The notes under the pieces are model-generated. The model searched no databases and was not told where the DNA came from. It worked only from the letters and a program-made list of their open reading frames with translations. A stretch of DNA of 64,000 nt. Origin: Galbitalea sp036271795 (GTDB lineage: Bacteria; Actinomycetota; Actinomycetes; Actinomycetales; Microbacteriaceae). The stretch's first letter is position 1. Every line of letters begins with the position of its first letter. The stretch lies in assembly GCA_036271795.1 (NCBI GenBank), contig DATAZY010000050.1, forward strand, positions 1 to 64,000, written 5' to 3'. Shown here piece by piece: positions 8,701-17,078 of the stretch. Both the position numbers and the translations under genes were made by a program.

Positions 8701-9069
8701 ATGACCGTCGAACGCGTCAGCCCGAAGGTGCCGAAGCCGCTTGCCGTCTTCATCTTCCTGCTCTTCTGGGCTATCGCGATCGTTGCGTGGTGCATAGCCA
8801 ACGTCTCGAACATCCCAGGAGTCCAGGCGTTCATCGTCGACCTCGGTCTGATCTTCGCTTTTGCCGGCTTCGCGGCGTTGTTCGTCGAGACCCGTCGCGG
8901 CTTCACAGCGATCCTCGTCTTTAGCCTGATCGGTGTCGTCCTCTTTGCGACGGGCGATCTGCTGCGGATCCAACTGCTCGTCTACTGCCTGCGCATCCTG
9001 GGCAGCGCTATAGCGTTCGCGATCGTGCCCATCAACGTCCTTATTGCGAAGCTGCGCATCCTCACCTGA
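8701..9069 (+). CDS. Small four-TM membrane protein, unknown function
   Basis: A 122-aa hydrophobic protein with an excellent Shine-Dalgarno (GAGGAG, 8690-8695). A short basic N terminus (KVPKPLA) precedes four predicted membrane segments (about 14-34, 42-62, 67-86, 91-113). No motif was recognised. It may be co-transcribed with the LLM/SDR pair (38 bp gap). Confidence 0.75.
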   Translation: MTVERVSPKVPKPLAVFIFLLFWAIAIVAWCIANVSNIPGVQAFIVDLGLIFAFAGFAALFVETRRGFTAILVFSLIGVVLFATGDLLRIQLLVYCLRILGSAIAFAIVPINVLIAKLRILT

Positions 9070-9111
9070 TCTGCTCAGATCGGCGACTCGCGCGCTCCGC
9101 GCGACAGTTTG

Positions 9112-9128
9112 ACTGTACGTAGTACAGT
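9112..9128. promoter_or_regulatory. Probable TetR operator overlapping its own -10 box
   Basis: Perfect inverted repeat ACTGTAC-GTA-GTACAGT. TACAGT at 9123-9128 doubles as a -10 box, ending 6 nt before the TetR ATG at 9135. Related GTAC half-sites recur upstream of the DHA2 exporter at 9864-9884. Confidence 0.6.
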
Positions 9129-9134
9129 AGGCCC

Positions 9135-9809
9135 ATGGCATCCACAGCTCCTGGCTCCACGAAGGAGCGTCTCAGCCGCGAAACTCTCGCCGCGGGAGCG
9201 CTCGATCTTGCCGACCGCGAGGGGCTTGAGGCCGTCACCATTCGACGGCTCGCGCAGGATCACTCGGTGACCCCGATGGCGCTGTACTGGCACTTCAAGG
9301 ACAAGGATGCCGTTCTCGATGGCATCGCCGAGCGGATCTACACATCGGTGCGGCTTCCGGAGCCGACGGATGAACCGTGGGATATCCAACTGCGCGACGT
9401 GCTGCTCGCGGTGCTCGCCGCCATCCGACCGCATCCACTCGCCGCGGACCTGCTTGCTCCCCGGGTGATGAAGTCGGAGGCAGGCCTCGAACTCGCCGAG
9501 CGTGTTATTGGGATGTTACGGGGTGCCGGATTTTCGGCCGCACTGGCGACGCAGACGGCGAGCTTCCTGCTTTGCTCGATCATCACTCTCGTCACCTCGG
9601 AACCCGGGAAGAGCACTCCCCTGACGGGTGACGCCCAGGAGGCGCTCTACCGCACCAAGCGCGCACAGCTCGAGTCACTCCCGCCCAAGCGCTTTCCCAA
9701 CCTGCTCGAATCTGCGCAGTACTTCCTGGTCTGCGACGACACCGAGTCGTACTTCCGGAACGGGATGGACTTCCTCGTCGAGGGTACGCGCGGAGTTCGC
9801 CCGGCCTGA
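9135..9809 (+). CDS. TetR family regulator with TetR_C-type ligand domain
   Basis: A 224-aa protein. The helix-turn-helix (LEAVTIRRLAQDHSVTPMALYW; about residues 34-55) and the following HFKDKDAVLDGIAERI are close to the classical TetR(B/D) DNA-binding domain. The C-terminal domain, with tryptophan near PWDIQLRDVLLA, also resembles that class. It lies directly upstream of a DHA2-type drug exporter in the same orientation, with GTAC-based inverted repeats before both genes, so it probably represses itself and the exporter. A leaderless transcript is likely. Confidence 0.88.
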   Translation: MASTAPGSTKERLSRETLAAGALDLADREGLEAVTIRRLAQDHSVTPMALYWHFKDKDAVLDGIAERIYTSVRLPEPTDEPWDIQLRDVLLAVLAAIRPHPLAADLLAPRVMKSEAGLELAERVIGMLRGAGFSAALATQTASFLLCSIITLVTSEPGKSTPLTGDAQEALYRTKRAQLESLPPKRFPNLLESAQYFLVCDDTESYFRNGMDFLVEGTRGVRPA

Positions 9810-9863
9810 TCCGATCCCGAGCTCAAGTAATTTCCGATCATAGTTGCGTCCTATACATTGTAG

Positions 9864-9884
9864 ACGTACCTTGTACATGTACGT
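9864..9884. promoter_or_regulatory. Probable operator upstream of DHA2 exporter
   Basis: Inverted repeat ACGTAC-N9-GTACGT, containing a second palindrome GTACATGTAC (9873-9882), 35 bp upstream of the exporter ATG. Shares the GTAC half-site with the TetR operator at 9112-9128. Confidence 0.5.
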
Positions 9885-9918
9885 TGCACAGGCAGCGACA
9901 GAAACTAAGGGAAGAGCA

Positions 9919-11361
9919 ATGAGACGGAGTCCATGGAGCACGCTCGTCGTGCTGGCGATCGCGCAGTTCATGGTGGTGCTCGACGTCACGATCGTGAACG
10001 TCGCACTGCCCCACATCCAGACCGATCTGAAATTTTCCACCAACGACCTGCAGTGGGTCATCAGCGCGTACACCCTCATTTTCGGCGGCTTCCTGTTGCT
10101 GGGCGGACGGATGGCCGACCTCATCGGCCGTCGCCTGGTCTTCGTACTCGGACTGGTCGTCTTCGGCGCATCGTCGCTTGCGGCTGGCCTCGCTAATACG
10201 GCGTTCGAGCTGATTCTGTTCCGCGGAATCCAGGGCCTCGGCGGGGCGATGCTCTCTGCCGCGGCACTCACTCTCCTGACCGTCACGTTCCGGCACGGTC
10301 GCCAGCGCAACATCGCGCTCGGCATCTGGGGCGGACTCGCCGGCCTCGGCGGCACAATGGGAGCCGTCGTCGGCGGTGCACTCGTCGACAGCCTGAGCTG
10401 GCGCTGGGTGTTCCTCGTGAACGTACCGTTCGGCATCCTGGTGATCGCGGCCTCGTTCTTCATCCTTCGCGAGAGCCGCTCGAACGTTGCCGGGGCTGCC
10501 CGCACGTTCGATGTTGCCGGCGCACTTCTGAGCACATCCGGCCTGCTGGCGATCATGCTCGGTTTCATCCGGGCACAGCCTCTCGGCTGGGGCTCCTTTG
10601 AGGTCATCGCCCTTCTTGTCGGCGGAGTCGCGCTTCTTGTCGCATTCGTGATCGTCGAGTCGCGCTCGACCTCACCGCTCATTCCGCTCCGCTTGTTCCG
10701 AACTCGCAGTCTCAGCTACGCAGTTGTCACGCTCGGGCTGAACTCCGCCGGCTTCCTGTCGATGTTCTTCCTCACCGCCATTTATCTGCAGGATGTCCGC
10801 GGACTGTCGGCCCTGAACGCCGGTCTCGAGTTCCTGCCGATGGGCATCGCGGCAATCGCCGGAGCGCTCCTGGCATCGCGGCTCGTGACCATACTCGGCA
10901 CTCGCCCGGTGCAGATTGTGTCCGCCATCCTGAGCGTTGCCGGACTGCTCCTGCTGTCGCATGTCGGAGCCACGGACGCATATGCCACCGGCCTGCTGCC
11001 GGGCTTCATCCTGTTCGGCATTGGCATCACAGCGATCGGTGTCGCCGCGCAGGTCGGTGCAACCTCGCGGGTCGCAAACGATGACGCGGGAGCGGCCTCC
11101 GGCGTGCTCAATTCCGGATACCAGGTGGGCGGAGCTCTCGGACTCGCTGTCATCACCACGCTGACCACGACGCACGTTGCTGATGCCCTGAAGACGGGCA
11201 CCGGACAGGTGAGTGCGGCGGTTGGCGGTTACGACTATGGACTACTGATCGCGGCGATCTTTGCCGCCGCGAACATCGTGATCGCTCTCCTTTCGCCGTC
11301 GACCAGAGTTACGCAGCCCGACGCCGTCGAGGCGGCGGAACTCGAGCCGGTCAACGCCTAA
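9919..11361 (+). CDS. DHA2 family (EmrB/QacA-type) drug:H+ antiporter, MFS
   Basis: A 480-aa, 14-TM exporter. Start ATG 9919 is chosen because AAGGGAAGAG precedes it; an upstream TTG (9844) and ATG (9877) lie in the operator region. Residues FMVVLDVTIVNVALPHIQ in TM1 are the DHA2 signature, and the TM2-TM3 loop has GGRMADLIGRRLV (motif A). It probably exports a cationic or lipophilic drug and is controlled by the TetR upstream. Confidence 0.93.
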   Translation: MRRSPWSTLVVLAIAQFMVVLDVTIVNVALPHIQTDLKFSTNDLQWVISAYTLIFGGFLLLGGRMADLIGRRLVFVLGLVVFGASSLAAGLANTAFELILFRGIQGLGGAMLSAAALTLLTVTFRHGRQRNIALGIWGGLAGLGGTMGAVVGGALVDSLSWRWVFLVNVPFGILVIAASFFILRESRSNVAGAARTFDVAGALLSTSGLLAIMLGFIRAQPLGWGSFEVIALLVGGVALLVAFVIVESRSTSPLIPLRLFRTRSLSYAVVTLGLNSAGFLSMFFLTAIYLQDVRGLSALNAGLEFLPMGIAAIAGALLASRLVTILGTRPVQIVSAILSVAGLLLLSHVGATDAYATGLLPGFILFGIGITAIGVAAQVGATSRVANDDAGAASGVLNSGYQVGGALGLAVITTLTTTHVADALKTGTGQVSAAVGGYDYGLLIAAIFAAANIVIALLSPSTRVTQPDAVEAAELEPVNA

Positions 11362-11365
11362 CGCC

Positions 11366-11436
11366 AAGTCCGCGAGAGGACGCATTCGACCCTTCGTTGA
11401 TGAAATGAAGGGCTGATTGCGTCCTCTCACGGACTT
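11366..11436. terminator. Long bidirectional hairpin between convergent genes
   Basis: Two 19-nt arms (11366-11384 and 11418-11436) are complementary except at one position; a second hairpin CCCTTC/GAAGGG (11390-11395, 11407-11412) sits in the loop. TTTTC follows on the plus strand. It lies between the stops of the exporter and the GH87-like gene and could terminate both, though the T-tract is weak. Confidence 0.55.
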
Positions 11437-11445
11437 TTCTCACTG

Positions 11446-13512
11446 TTACCAGGTGGTCGGCACCGGGGGTACCACTACCGGCGGACGATCGTCGCAGGTG
11501 ATGGTGTTCGGCAACTCCCACGACGCCATCCACGGGCCGGTTGTTCCGCCACCCGTGTTGCCGCCGAGGTCGACCGGAGTGAACTCTGAGCCGGCCGCAG
11601 TGAAGTTGAACGAGCCACAGTTGTTGATTCCCACCGCTCCGACGTTGCGAGCCACCACATTTTGGAAGGTCGCACTACCCGCGGTTCTCGCATCAAGCAC
11701 CGAAGTTCCTGTGCCGTCAACGTGAATGTTCGAGAAGTGCACGTTCGTGATGGAGTACTCGTCCTTCACGCTGTAGTCGCTGACCAGCATGATCGCGTTG
11801 TAGGTGTTGTCAAGGAAGTTGTCCCCGGTGACCTCCACATCCGCGTTGATGCTGCCCTCGAGCGCGTAGATCCAGATCGCACCTAACCCGATGTTCCAGT
11901 TGAGCTCGAGTGAGCCCGCGCGAACCGTCGTGTTGTTGGTGATCCAGGCGTGGCCGGTGAATGGCTGAGAACCGAAGCGGGATCCGAGCTGCAGAGCACT
12001 GCCCTCTCGAATCGGGTCGGCGATCAGGTTGTTTGAGACCGTGTTGTCTGTACCGCCATAGAGCGCGATGCCGTTGGCGAGCACTGGAGTCTGGATCGTG
12101 TTGTGGTCGAAGGTGTCGTTCGCATCCTCGGTGCCGTCTGACCACATCGCCATGGCGTCATCACCCGTGTTGCGGATGAAGTTGTTCGACGCCGTCGAGT
12201 GGGTGACACCGGTGTGGAAGTTGATACCATCGGCGAGCTGGTCGACGATCACGTTGTTCGTGATCGTGTCATTCGTCATCGGACCATCGAGCCAGATCCC
12301 GGCCTTGGTGTGCTGGATGTACAGCCCGTCGAAGCTCGAGTTGCTGAATGATCCGCCGATGCCGTTCACCTGGTCCGTGTCGATGCGCTCACGCACGTCG
12401 CCCTCGATGGCAAAGCCCGAGAGATGCACATTGTTGCTGCCGCCCACCGAGGCATCCTTGCCGTAGAAGCCGACGCCGGTGTGCACCGAGCCATCCGGAG
12501 CCGGCGAACTCAGCGTGACCTGGTGTCCCTTGATGATCGTGTACCAGCTGCCAGCGCCTTCGATCGTGACGTTGTCGACGATGATGTGGCGGTTGACCTG
12601 GTACGTCCCCGGCGGAACGTAGACTTTGAGGTGCCACTTCTGCGCGAATGCGATTGCCTTGTCGAAAGCGTTGGCGGAATCCTTCTTGCCGAGCGGGTCG
12701 GCTCCGAACAACAGGACATTTGCGGCGACGAGGTCGACCTTTGGCGGTGCGACCAGCTGGGAGTCCATCAGGTCGATCGTCGTTGTCGACGCCGTGGTGT
12801 TCGTCGGCGCCGTCAGGCGAATCGTCGAGCCGGCCGGGTAGGTGCGGCCGAGCAGGAGGCGTTGTTCGTCGTAGAAATGGTTCGGTCGGTACGGATTCGC
12901 CACCGTTGGTGTCGGCGTTGTCTGGTCCGGGACGCAACCGCACTCCGTGATCCACTGGTCCGGGAACAGGATGCCCGCATCCGGATTGTTCGAGAACGGG
13001 TACTGACTGTAAAGCCACGCGTACTGCGACGTGAGCGTCATCGTCTGGGCACGACCGCCGTTCACCGACACGGCCAGTGGCGCGGTGATGCCACCACCGG
13101 TGGGAGCGTCCGGGATGCTGTACCGGACGTTGATGGCATTGGTCGCGGCCGGCAGAGTGAACTGGACGTACTGGCCAGGCGTGAGGCTGACCGCGGAACG
13201 GCCGGAGGCCTCGGCTGCCAGCGTGTACGCCTGCGTCGTCACGGGCAGGACCGTGCCGTTGGTCAGAGCGTTCTCCGCCTCCTGCTCGGAGAACCCGACG
13301 GTTGCGCCGCGACCGCTGACCAGGGCGGGGTTGAGCGCGGCCCGCGTGACTGGCGTTGGTGTCGGAGATGCCGTGGCAGGCAGGCCCCCTGCCGTCATCA
13401 TGCCGACGGCGACGATGAAAGAGGTTGCCGTTGCGACGGCGATTCGAAGGCGTTTTGATCGGGGCGCACCGTTTCGGGCGCCAGTGGAAACAGAAAACGA
13501 ACGTGTCATCAT
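11446..13512 (-). CDS. Secreted parallel beta-helix glycosidase, GH87-like (alpha-1,3-glucanase/mycodextranase type)
   Basis: A 688-aa secreted protein from the ATG at 13512 (ATGATG; a start at 13563 adds 17 residues without support). It has a Sec signal peptide (about 20-48) ending in ATAS, then a Thr/Pro-rich linker. An N-terminal beta-sandwich-like part (about 60-260) precedes a right-handed beta-helix rich in Asn/Asp/Thr turns (about 285-660). Asp428 in ADGINFH and Asp451-Asp452 in NTGDDAMAMWS reproduce the spacing (0, +23, +24) of the three catalytic aspartates of Bacillus GH87 alpha-1,3-glucanase. This points to hydrolysis of fungal or bacterial alpha-1,3-glucans. A generic pectate-lyase-like helix is the main alternative. 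Confidence 0.78.
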   Translation of the reverse strand: MMTRSFSVSTGARNGAPRSKRLRIAVATATSFIVAVGMMTAGGLPATASPTPTPVTRAALNPALVSGRGATVGFSEQEAENALTNGTVLPVTTQAYTLAAEASGRSAVSLTPGQYVQFTLPAATNAINVRYSIPDAPTGGGITAPLAVSVNGGRAQTMTLTSQYAWLYSQYPFSNNPDAGILFPDQWITECGCVPDQTTPTPTVANPYRPNHFYDEQRLLLGRTYPAGSTIRLTAPTNTTASTTTIDLMDSQLVAPPKVDLVAANVLLFGADPLGKKDSANAFDKAIAFAQKWHLKVYVPPGTYQVNRHIIVDNVTIEGAGSWYTIIKGHQVTLSSPAPDGSVHTGVGFYGKDASVGGSNNVHLSGFAIEGDVRERIDTDQVNGIGGSFSNSSFDGLYIQHTKAGIWLDGPMTNDTITNNVIVDQLADGINFHTGVTHSTASNNFIRNTGDDAMAMWSDGTEDANDTFDHNTIQTPVLANGIALYGGTDNTVSNNLIADPIREGSALQLGSRFGSQPFTGHAWITNNTTVRAGSLELNWNIGLGAIWIYALEGSINADVEVTGDNFLDNTYNAIMLVSDYSVKDEYSITNVHFSNIHVDGTGTSVLDARTAGSATFQNVVARNVGAVGINNCGSFNFTAAGSEFTPVDLGGNTGGGTTGPWMASWELPNTITCDDRPPVVVPPVPTTW

Positions 13513-13719
13513 TGACTCGATTTCTCTAGGGGGTAGTGAGCGCTTCCCTGCCAAAACGAACACAAGGGAGCGACGCGACTTTAGAACCTAGACAGCACGT
13601 TCCACAAGGCTCTGCGAAGAAATGTCGGAGATTTATTAACTTCTTGCGTTAACCGTTGCAATCGTTGGCGTCATTTGCGCAAACGGTGCAGAATCTCGAC
13701 AGCGCCCGCCAGGATCGAC

Positions 13720-14700
13720 TCAGGCGCGGGGCGCGTCGTCCCACCACGCGAGAGCGCGTGTGCCGAAGAACGTGAGCCATGGCGACGGTTCACCGGGGGC
13801 GACATCGACCTCGAACCAGACGCGACCGGGATGCCTGCGCTCCTGCAGCCAGGTTCCATCTTCACGACGAGCGGAGCGAATCACGTCGATGGCTGCCGCG
13901 AGCCGGGGATCCGGAGTCGTGCCGTCCTGCAGGGCCGCCGCTCGAAAGTAGTCGACCGCGTTCAGCGCGCTGTAGAACCAGCGAAATGGATATGCGAATC
14001 GGGTGACCCAATCCCCCGGGGGTTCGCCCGTGGACTGCCGGTACAAAAGCCGGCGTTCGAGCAGATACTCTTCGGCGCCGCGACGCGCCTGGCGGAGGGC
14101 GTCACTGCCGCCGACCGCGCACTCGTAGTACAGGATGCCCTTCAGGGAGTTGAGCGTCGAATCGAACGACGATCGCGTCGAACCTTCGACCCATTCGCAG
14201 TTCCAGCCGCCGTCCGGCATCCGATGGTCGACGAACCATTGCGCGAGGCTCGAGACATCCGCTCCGAGCCAGGCTCCGTTGGCAAGCGTCCAACCGTTGA
14301 TGCAGCAGTCGACCTCACCCGCCCAATACGGCCCATCGTCGTACTCCCAGCGGCTGTTGGCCGCGAGGAGTTCTGCCGCGCCTTTGAGGACGACAGAATC
14401 GAGGCCCCAGTCGCGCAAGCTGTTGAGCGTCCAGGTCGTGGCGGACCACGGCTGTCCCGCCCCCGGTTGGGCTTCTGGTCCGTGGAAGTCAAAGTCGCGG
14501 GGGAAGAATGCACCGCCGGCCCACTGCCCATCGACATCCTGCAGTGCAAGCAACCGGGCGCCGAAACCTTCTGTCGCGACCCGTGCCCGAGTCGCCTCCC
14601 ACACTTCGGATGGCGCGCCATCCAAATCACGTTCGACCTGCCAGCGCAGCGCGGGGTCGGTGTCCAGTAACCAGGTGAGGAGAGCGGAATCGACGGTCAT
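13720..14700 (-). CDS. Terpenoid-cyclase-like alpha/alpha-toroid protein
   Basis: A 326-aa protein with QW-type repeats of the squalene cyclase/prenyltransferase toroid: LLALQDVDGQWAGG (about 51-64), MPDGGWNCEW (about 161-170) and ARREDGTWLQER near 285. The DXDD general-acid motif of class II cyclases is not apparent, and the length is about half that of a squalene-hopene cyclase. It is therefore a toroid-fold protein of unknown chemistry, not a proven cyclase. It has no signal peptide. It is divergent from the GH3 gene. Confidence 0.6.
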   Translation of the reverse strand: MTVDSALLTWLLDTDPALRWQVERDLDGAPSEVWEATRARVATEGFGARLLALQDVDGQWAGGAFFPRDFDFHGPEAQPGAGQPWSATTWTLNSLRDWGLDSVVLKGAAELLAANSRWEYDDGPYWAGEVDCCINGWTLANGAWLGADVSSLAQWFVDHRMPDGGWNCEWVEGSTRSSFDSTLNSLKGILYYECAVGGSDALRQARRGAEEYLLERRLLYRQSTGEPPGDWVTRFAYPFRWFYSALNAVDYFRAAALQDGTTPDPRLAAAIDVIRSARREDGTWLQERRHPGRVWFEVDVAPGEPSPWLTFFGTRALAWWDDAPRA

Positions 14701-14757
14701 TGTTGGCAGGCTACCAGCCGATAATTCCGGAATGAAAGGTCGTACGCCCGCGGTGGG

Positions 14758-14780
14758 AAAACCTAGCGTTGTAAGGTTTT
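14758..14780. promoter_or_regulatory. Inverted repeat in the GH3 promoter
   Basis: AAAACCT-N9-AGGTTTT just upstream of a -10-like TATACT (14783-14788), 26-31 nt before the GH3 start. Possible regulator site; the regulator is unknown. Confidence 0.4.
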
Positions 14781-14813
14781 TCTATACTGTCCGGGACCTC
14801 CAAGGGAAGAACA

Positions 14814-17078
14814 ATGACGACAACCGCTATTCCGAGCGACACCACAACGGCCGAGGTGATCGCGTTGCTGACACTCGAACAAAAGGCATCTCTGCTCAGC
14901 GGTGCCGACCTCTGGACCACAAAAGCCGTTCCCGGTGTGCCCGCGATCGTGATGACCGACGGCCCGCATGGCGTGCGCAAGGAGCAGGGCGGCAGTGATC
15001 ATCTCGGACTCGGCAACAGCGTTCCGGCGACCTGCTTCCCTCCGGCGGTCGCACTCGCCTCGAACTGGGATGTCGAGTTGGTGGAAAAAGTCGGCGTAGC
15101 CCTCGGCGAGGAATCGGTCGCGGAACAGGTCGGCGTCCTGCTCGGCCCCGGCATCAACATCAAGCGCTCACCCCTGGGGGGCCGCAACTTCGAGTACTTC
15201 TCAGAGGATCCGATCCTCAGCGGCATCCTCGGCTCGGCGCTCGTGCGGGGAATCCAGAGCCAGGGTGTCGGCGCCTCCCTCAAACACTTCGCAGCCAACA
15301 ACCAGGAGACCGACCGGATGCGGATCAGCTCCGATGTCGACGAGCGCCCATTGCGCGAGATCTACCTGCGCGGATTCCAGCGGGTCGTGACGACGACACA
15401 GCCGTGGACGGTCATGTGCTCGTACAACCGCATCAACGGCATCCACGCCTCAGAGGATCCGTGGCTGCTCACCAGCGTGTTGCGGGACGAGTGGGGGTTC
15501 GAGGGACTCGTCGTCTCCGACTGGGGGGCGGTCGTCGACCGGGTGAAGGGAATCGCCGCCGGTCTCGATCTCGAGATGCCGTCAAGCAACGGACTGCGGG
15601 ATGCTCAGGTCGTCGCGGCCGTGAAGGCCGGCGCACTGGACGAGAAGGTCGTCAACCGAGCGGCCGGGCGCCTGATCGACCTCGTCCGCAAAACCCAGAC
15701 CGCCGCATCCGACACGGCAAGTTACGACGTGGATGCTCACCACGCCCTCGCCCGCGAGGTCGCCGGTCGGAGCATTGTGCTGCTCAAGAATGACGACCAC
15801 CTGCTCCCGCTGGCGACGGCGGGTTCGATCGCCGTGATCGGCGAATTTGCCCGAACCCCGCGCTACCAGGGTGGGGGGAGCTCGCACGTCAATCCGACCA
15901 GACTCGATATGCCGCTCGACGAGATTCGGGCGTTGGCCGGAGATGCGGCAGTTTCGTTCGCGCCGGGATTCGTACTCGATGAGACGACCAATTCGACCGG
16001 GCTCCTCGACGGGGCAATCGCCGCGGCATCCGCGGCGCAGACGGTCGTGCTGTTCCTTGGGCTCACCGCACCGCAGGAGTCGGAGGGATTCGACCGGGAG
16101 AACCTCGACCTCCCGGCAAACCAGTTGGCTGTCCTTGATGCCGTGCTCGCCGCAAACAGAAATGTGGTCGTTGTGCTCTCCCACGGCGGTGTCGTTGACC
16201 TGACTCCCCTGGTCCGGGTTCCCGCAATCGTCGAGGGCTGGCTCCTCGGCCAGGCGGGCGGCGGTGCAATAGCCGATGTTCTCTTTGGCGCCGTGAATCC
16301 GTCGGGGCACCTGGCCGAAACCATCCCCCTTCGGATCGAGGACACCCCAGCGTTCCTCAACTTCCCGGGTGAAAACGGTCGCGTTCGCTACGGTGAAGGG
16401 CTCTTTGTTGGATACCGCTATTACGACGCAAGAAAAATGTCCGTCGCGTACCCGTTCGGCCACGGTCTGTCGTACACGACATTCGACTATTCGGCGCTTC
16501 ACGTGACGTTGGATGCCGACGGATTTCACCTGCGCGTCACCGTTACGAATTCGGGTGATCGCGCCGGCCGCGAGGTCGTGCAGGTCTACTGCTCGTTACC
16601 TGAATCGCGTGTTGTTCGAGCCCCCCGTGAACTCAAGGCGTTCGCGAACATCCACCTCGAGGCGGGAGAGAGTCGTGAGGTAGCGCTGGATGTCCGCCGC
16701 GAGGATCTCGCATACTACGAGACTCGAATCTCGGGCTGGGTGGTCGAAGGGGGCGAGTACGCGGTCGAGGTCGGAGCGTCGAGTCGCGACATCCGCGTCG
16801 ATGCCAGCATCACCGTCGACGGCGATGCGGTTGTCATCCCACTGTCGATGAACTCAACTCTGGGTGAACTGCTGGCCGACCCGGTGGCCGCACCGATGGT
16901 CATGCAGGGCCTGGCCCAGCTCGTGGGAGGTGGGGACGATGTCGGCCTCAATGCAGACCCGGAGATGCTCATGATGATGTCGTCATTCCCAATCGGGCGG
17001 TTCGCAAGTTTCGCCGGTCCGGACTTCGATCCCGCGCAGATCGAACAGCTTATTGCGGCGGTGAATGCCGCGCGCTGA
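14814..17078 (+). CDS. GH3 beta-glucosidase
   Basis: A 754-aa family 3 glycoside hydrolase, start ATG 14814 after AAGGGAAGA. It has the N-terminal TIM barrel with GPGINIKRSPLGGRNFEYFSEDP and KHFAANNQE, the catalytic nucleophile Asp236 in VVSDWGAV, the alpha/beta sandwich with FLGLTAPQESEGFDRENL, and a C-terminal fibronectin-III-like domain (about 570-650) starting near YPFGHGLSYTTFDY. No signal peptide, so it probably acts on imported oligosaccharides in the cytosol. About 110 residues follow the FnIII-like region. The last 29 bp overlap the SDR gene on the opposite strand. Confidence 0.93.
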   Translation: MTTTAIPSDTTTAEVIALLTLEQKASLLSGADLWTTKAVPGVPAIVMTDGPHGVRKEQGGSDHLGLGNSVPATCFPPAVALASNWDVELVEKVGVALGEESVAEQVGVLLGPGINIKRSPLGGRNFEYFSEDPILSGILGSALVRGIQSQGVGASLKHFAANNQETDRMRISSDVDERPLREIYLRGFQRVVTTTQPWTVMCSYNRINGIHASEDPWLLTSVLRDEWGFEGLVVSDWGAVVDRVKGIAAGLDLEMPSSNGLRDAQVVAAVKAGALDEKVVNRAAGRLIDLVRKTQTAASDTASYDVDAHHALAREVAGRSIVLLKNDDHLLPLATAGSIAVIGEFARTPRYQGGGSSHVNPTRLDMPLDEIRALAGDAAVSFAPGFVLDETTNSTGLLDGAIAAASAAQTVVLFLGLTAPQESEGFDRENLDLPANQLAVLDAVLAANRNVVVVLSHGGVVDLTPLVRVPAIVEGWLLGQAGGGAIADVLFGAVNPSGHLAETIPLRIEDTPAFLNFPGENGRVRYGEGLFVGYRYYDARKMSVAYPFGHGLSYTTFDYSALHVTLDADGFHLRVTVTNSGDRAGREVVQVYCSLPESRVVRAPRELKAFANIHLEAGESREVALDVRREDLAYYETRISGWVVEGGEYAVEVGASSRDIRVDASITVDGDAVVIPLSMNSTLGELLADPVAAPMVMQGLAQLVGGGDDVGLNADPEMLMMMSSFPIGRFASFAGPDFDPAQIEQLIAAVNAAR

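Noticed and set aside
13630..13680. LacI-like site upstream of the GH87-like gene (TTGCGTTAACCGTTGCAA region)
   Set aside because: Only 4-bp outer arms match; too weak to call an operator.
14814..17078. Signal peptide on the GH3 enzyme
   Set aside because: N terminus is polar with no hydrophobic stretch, so the enzyme is taken as cytosolic.
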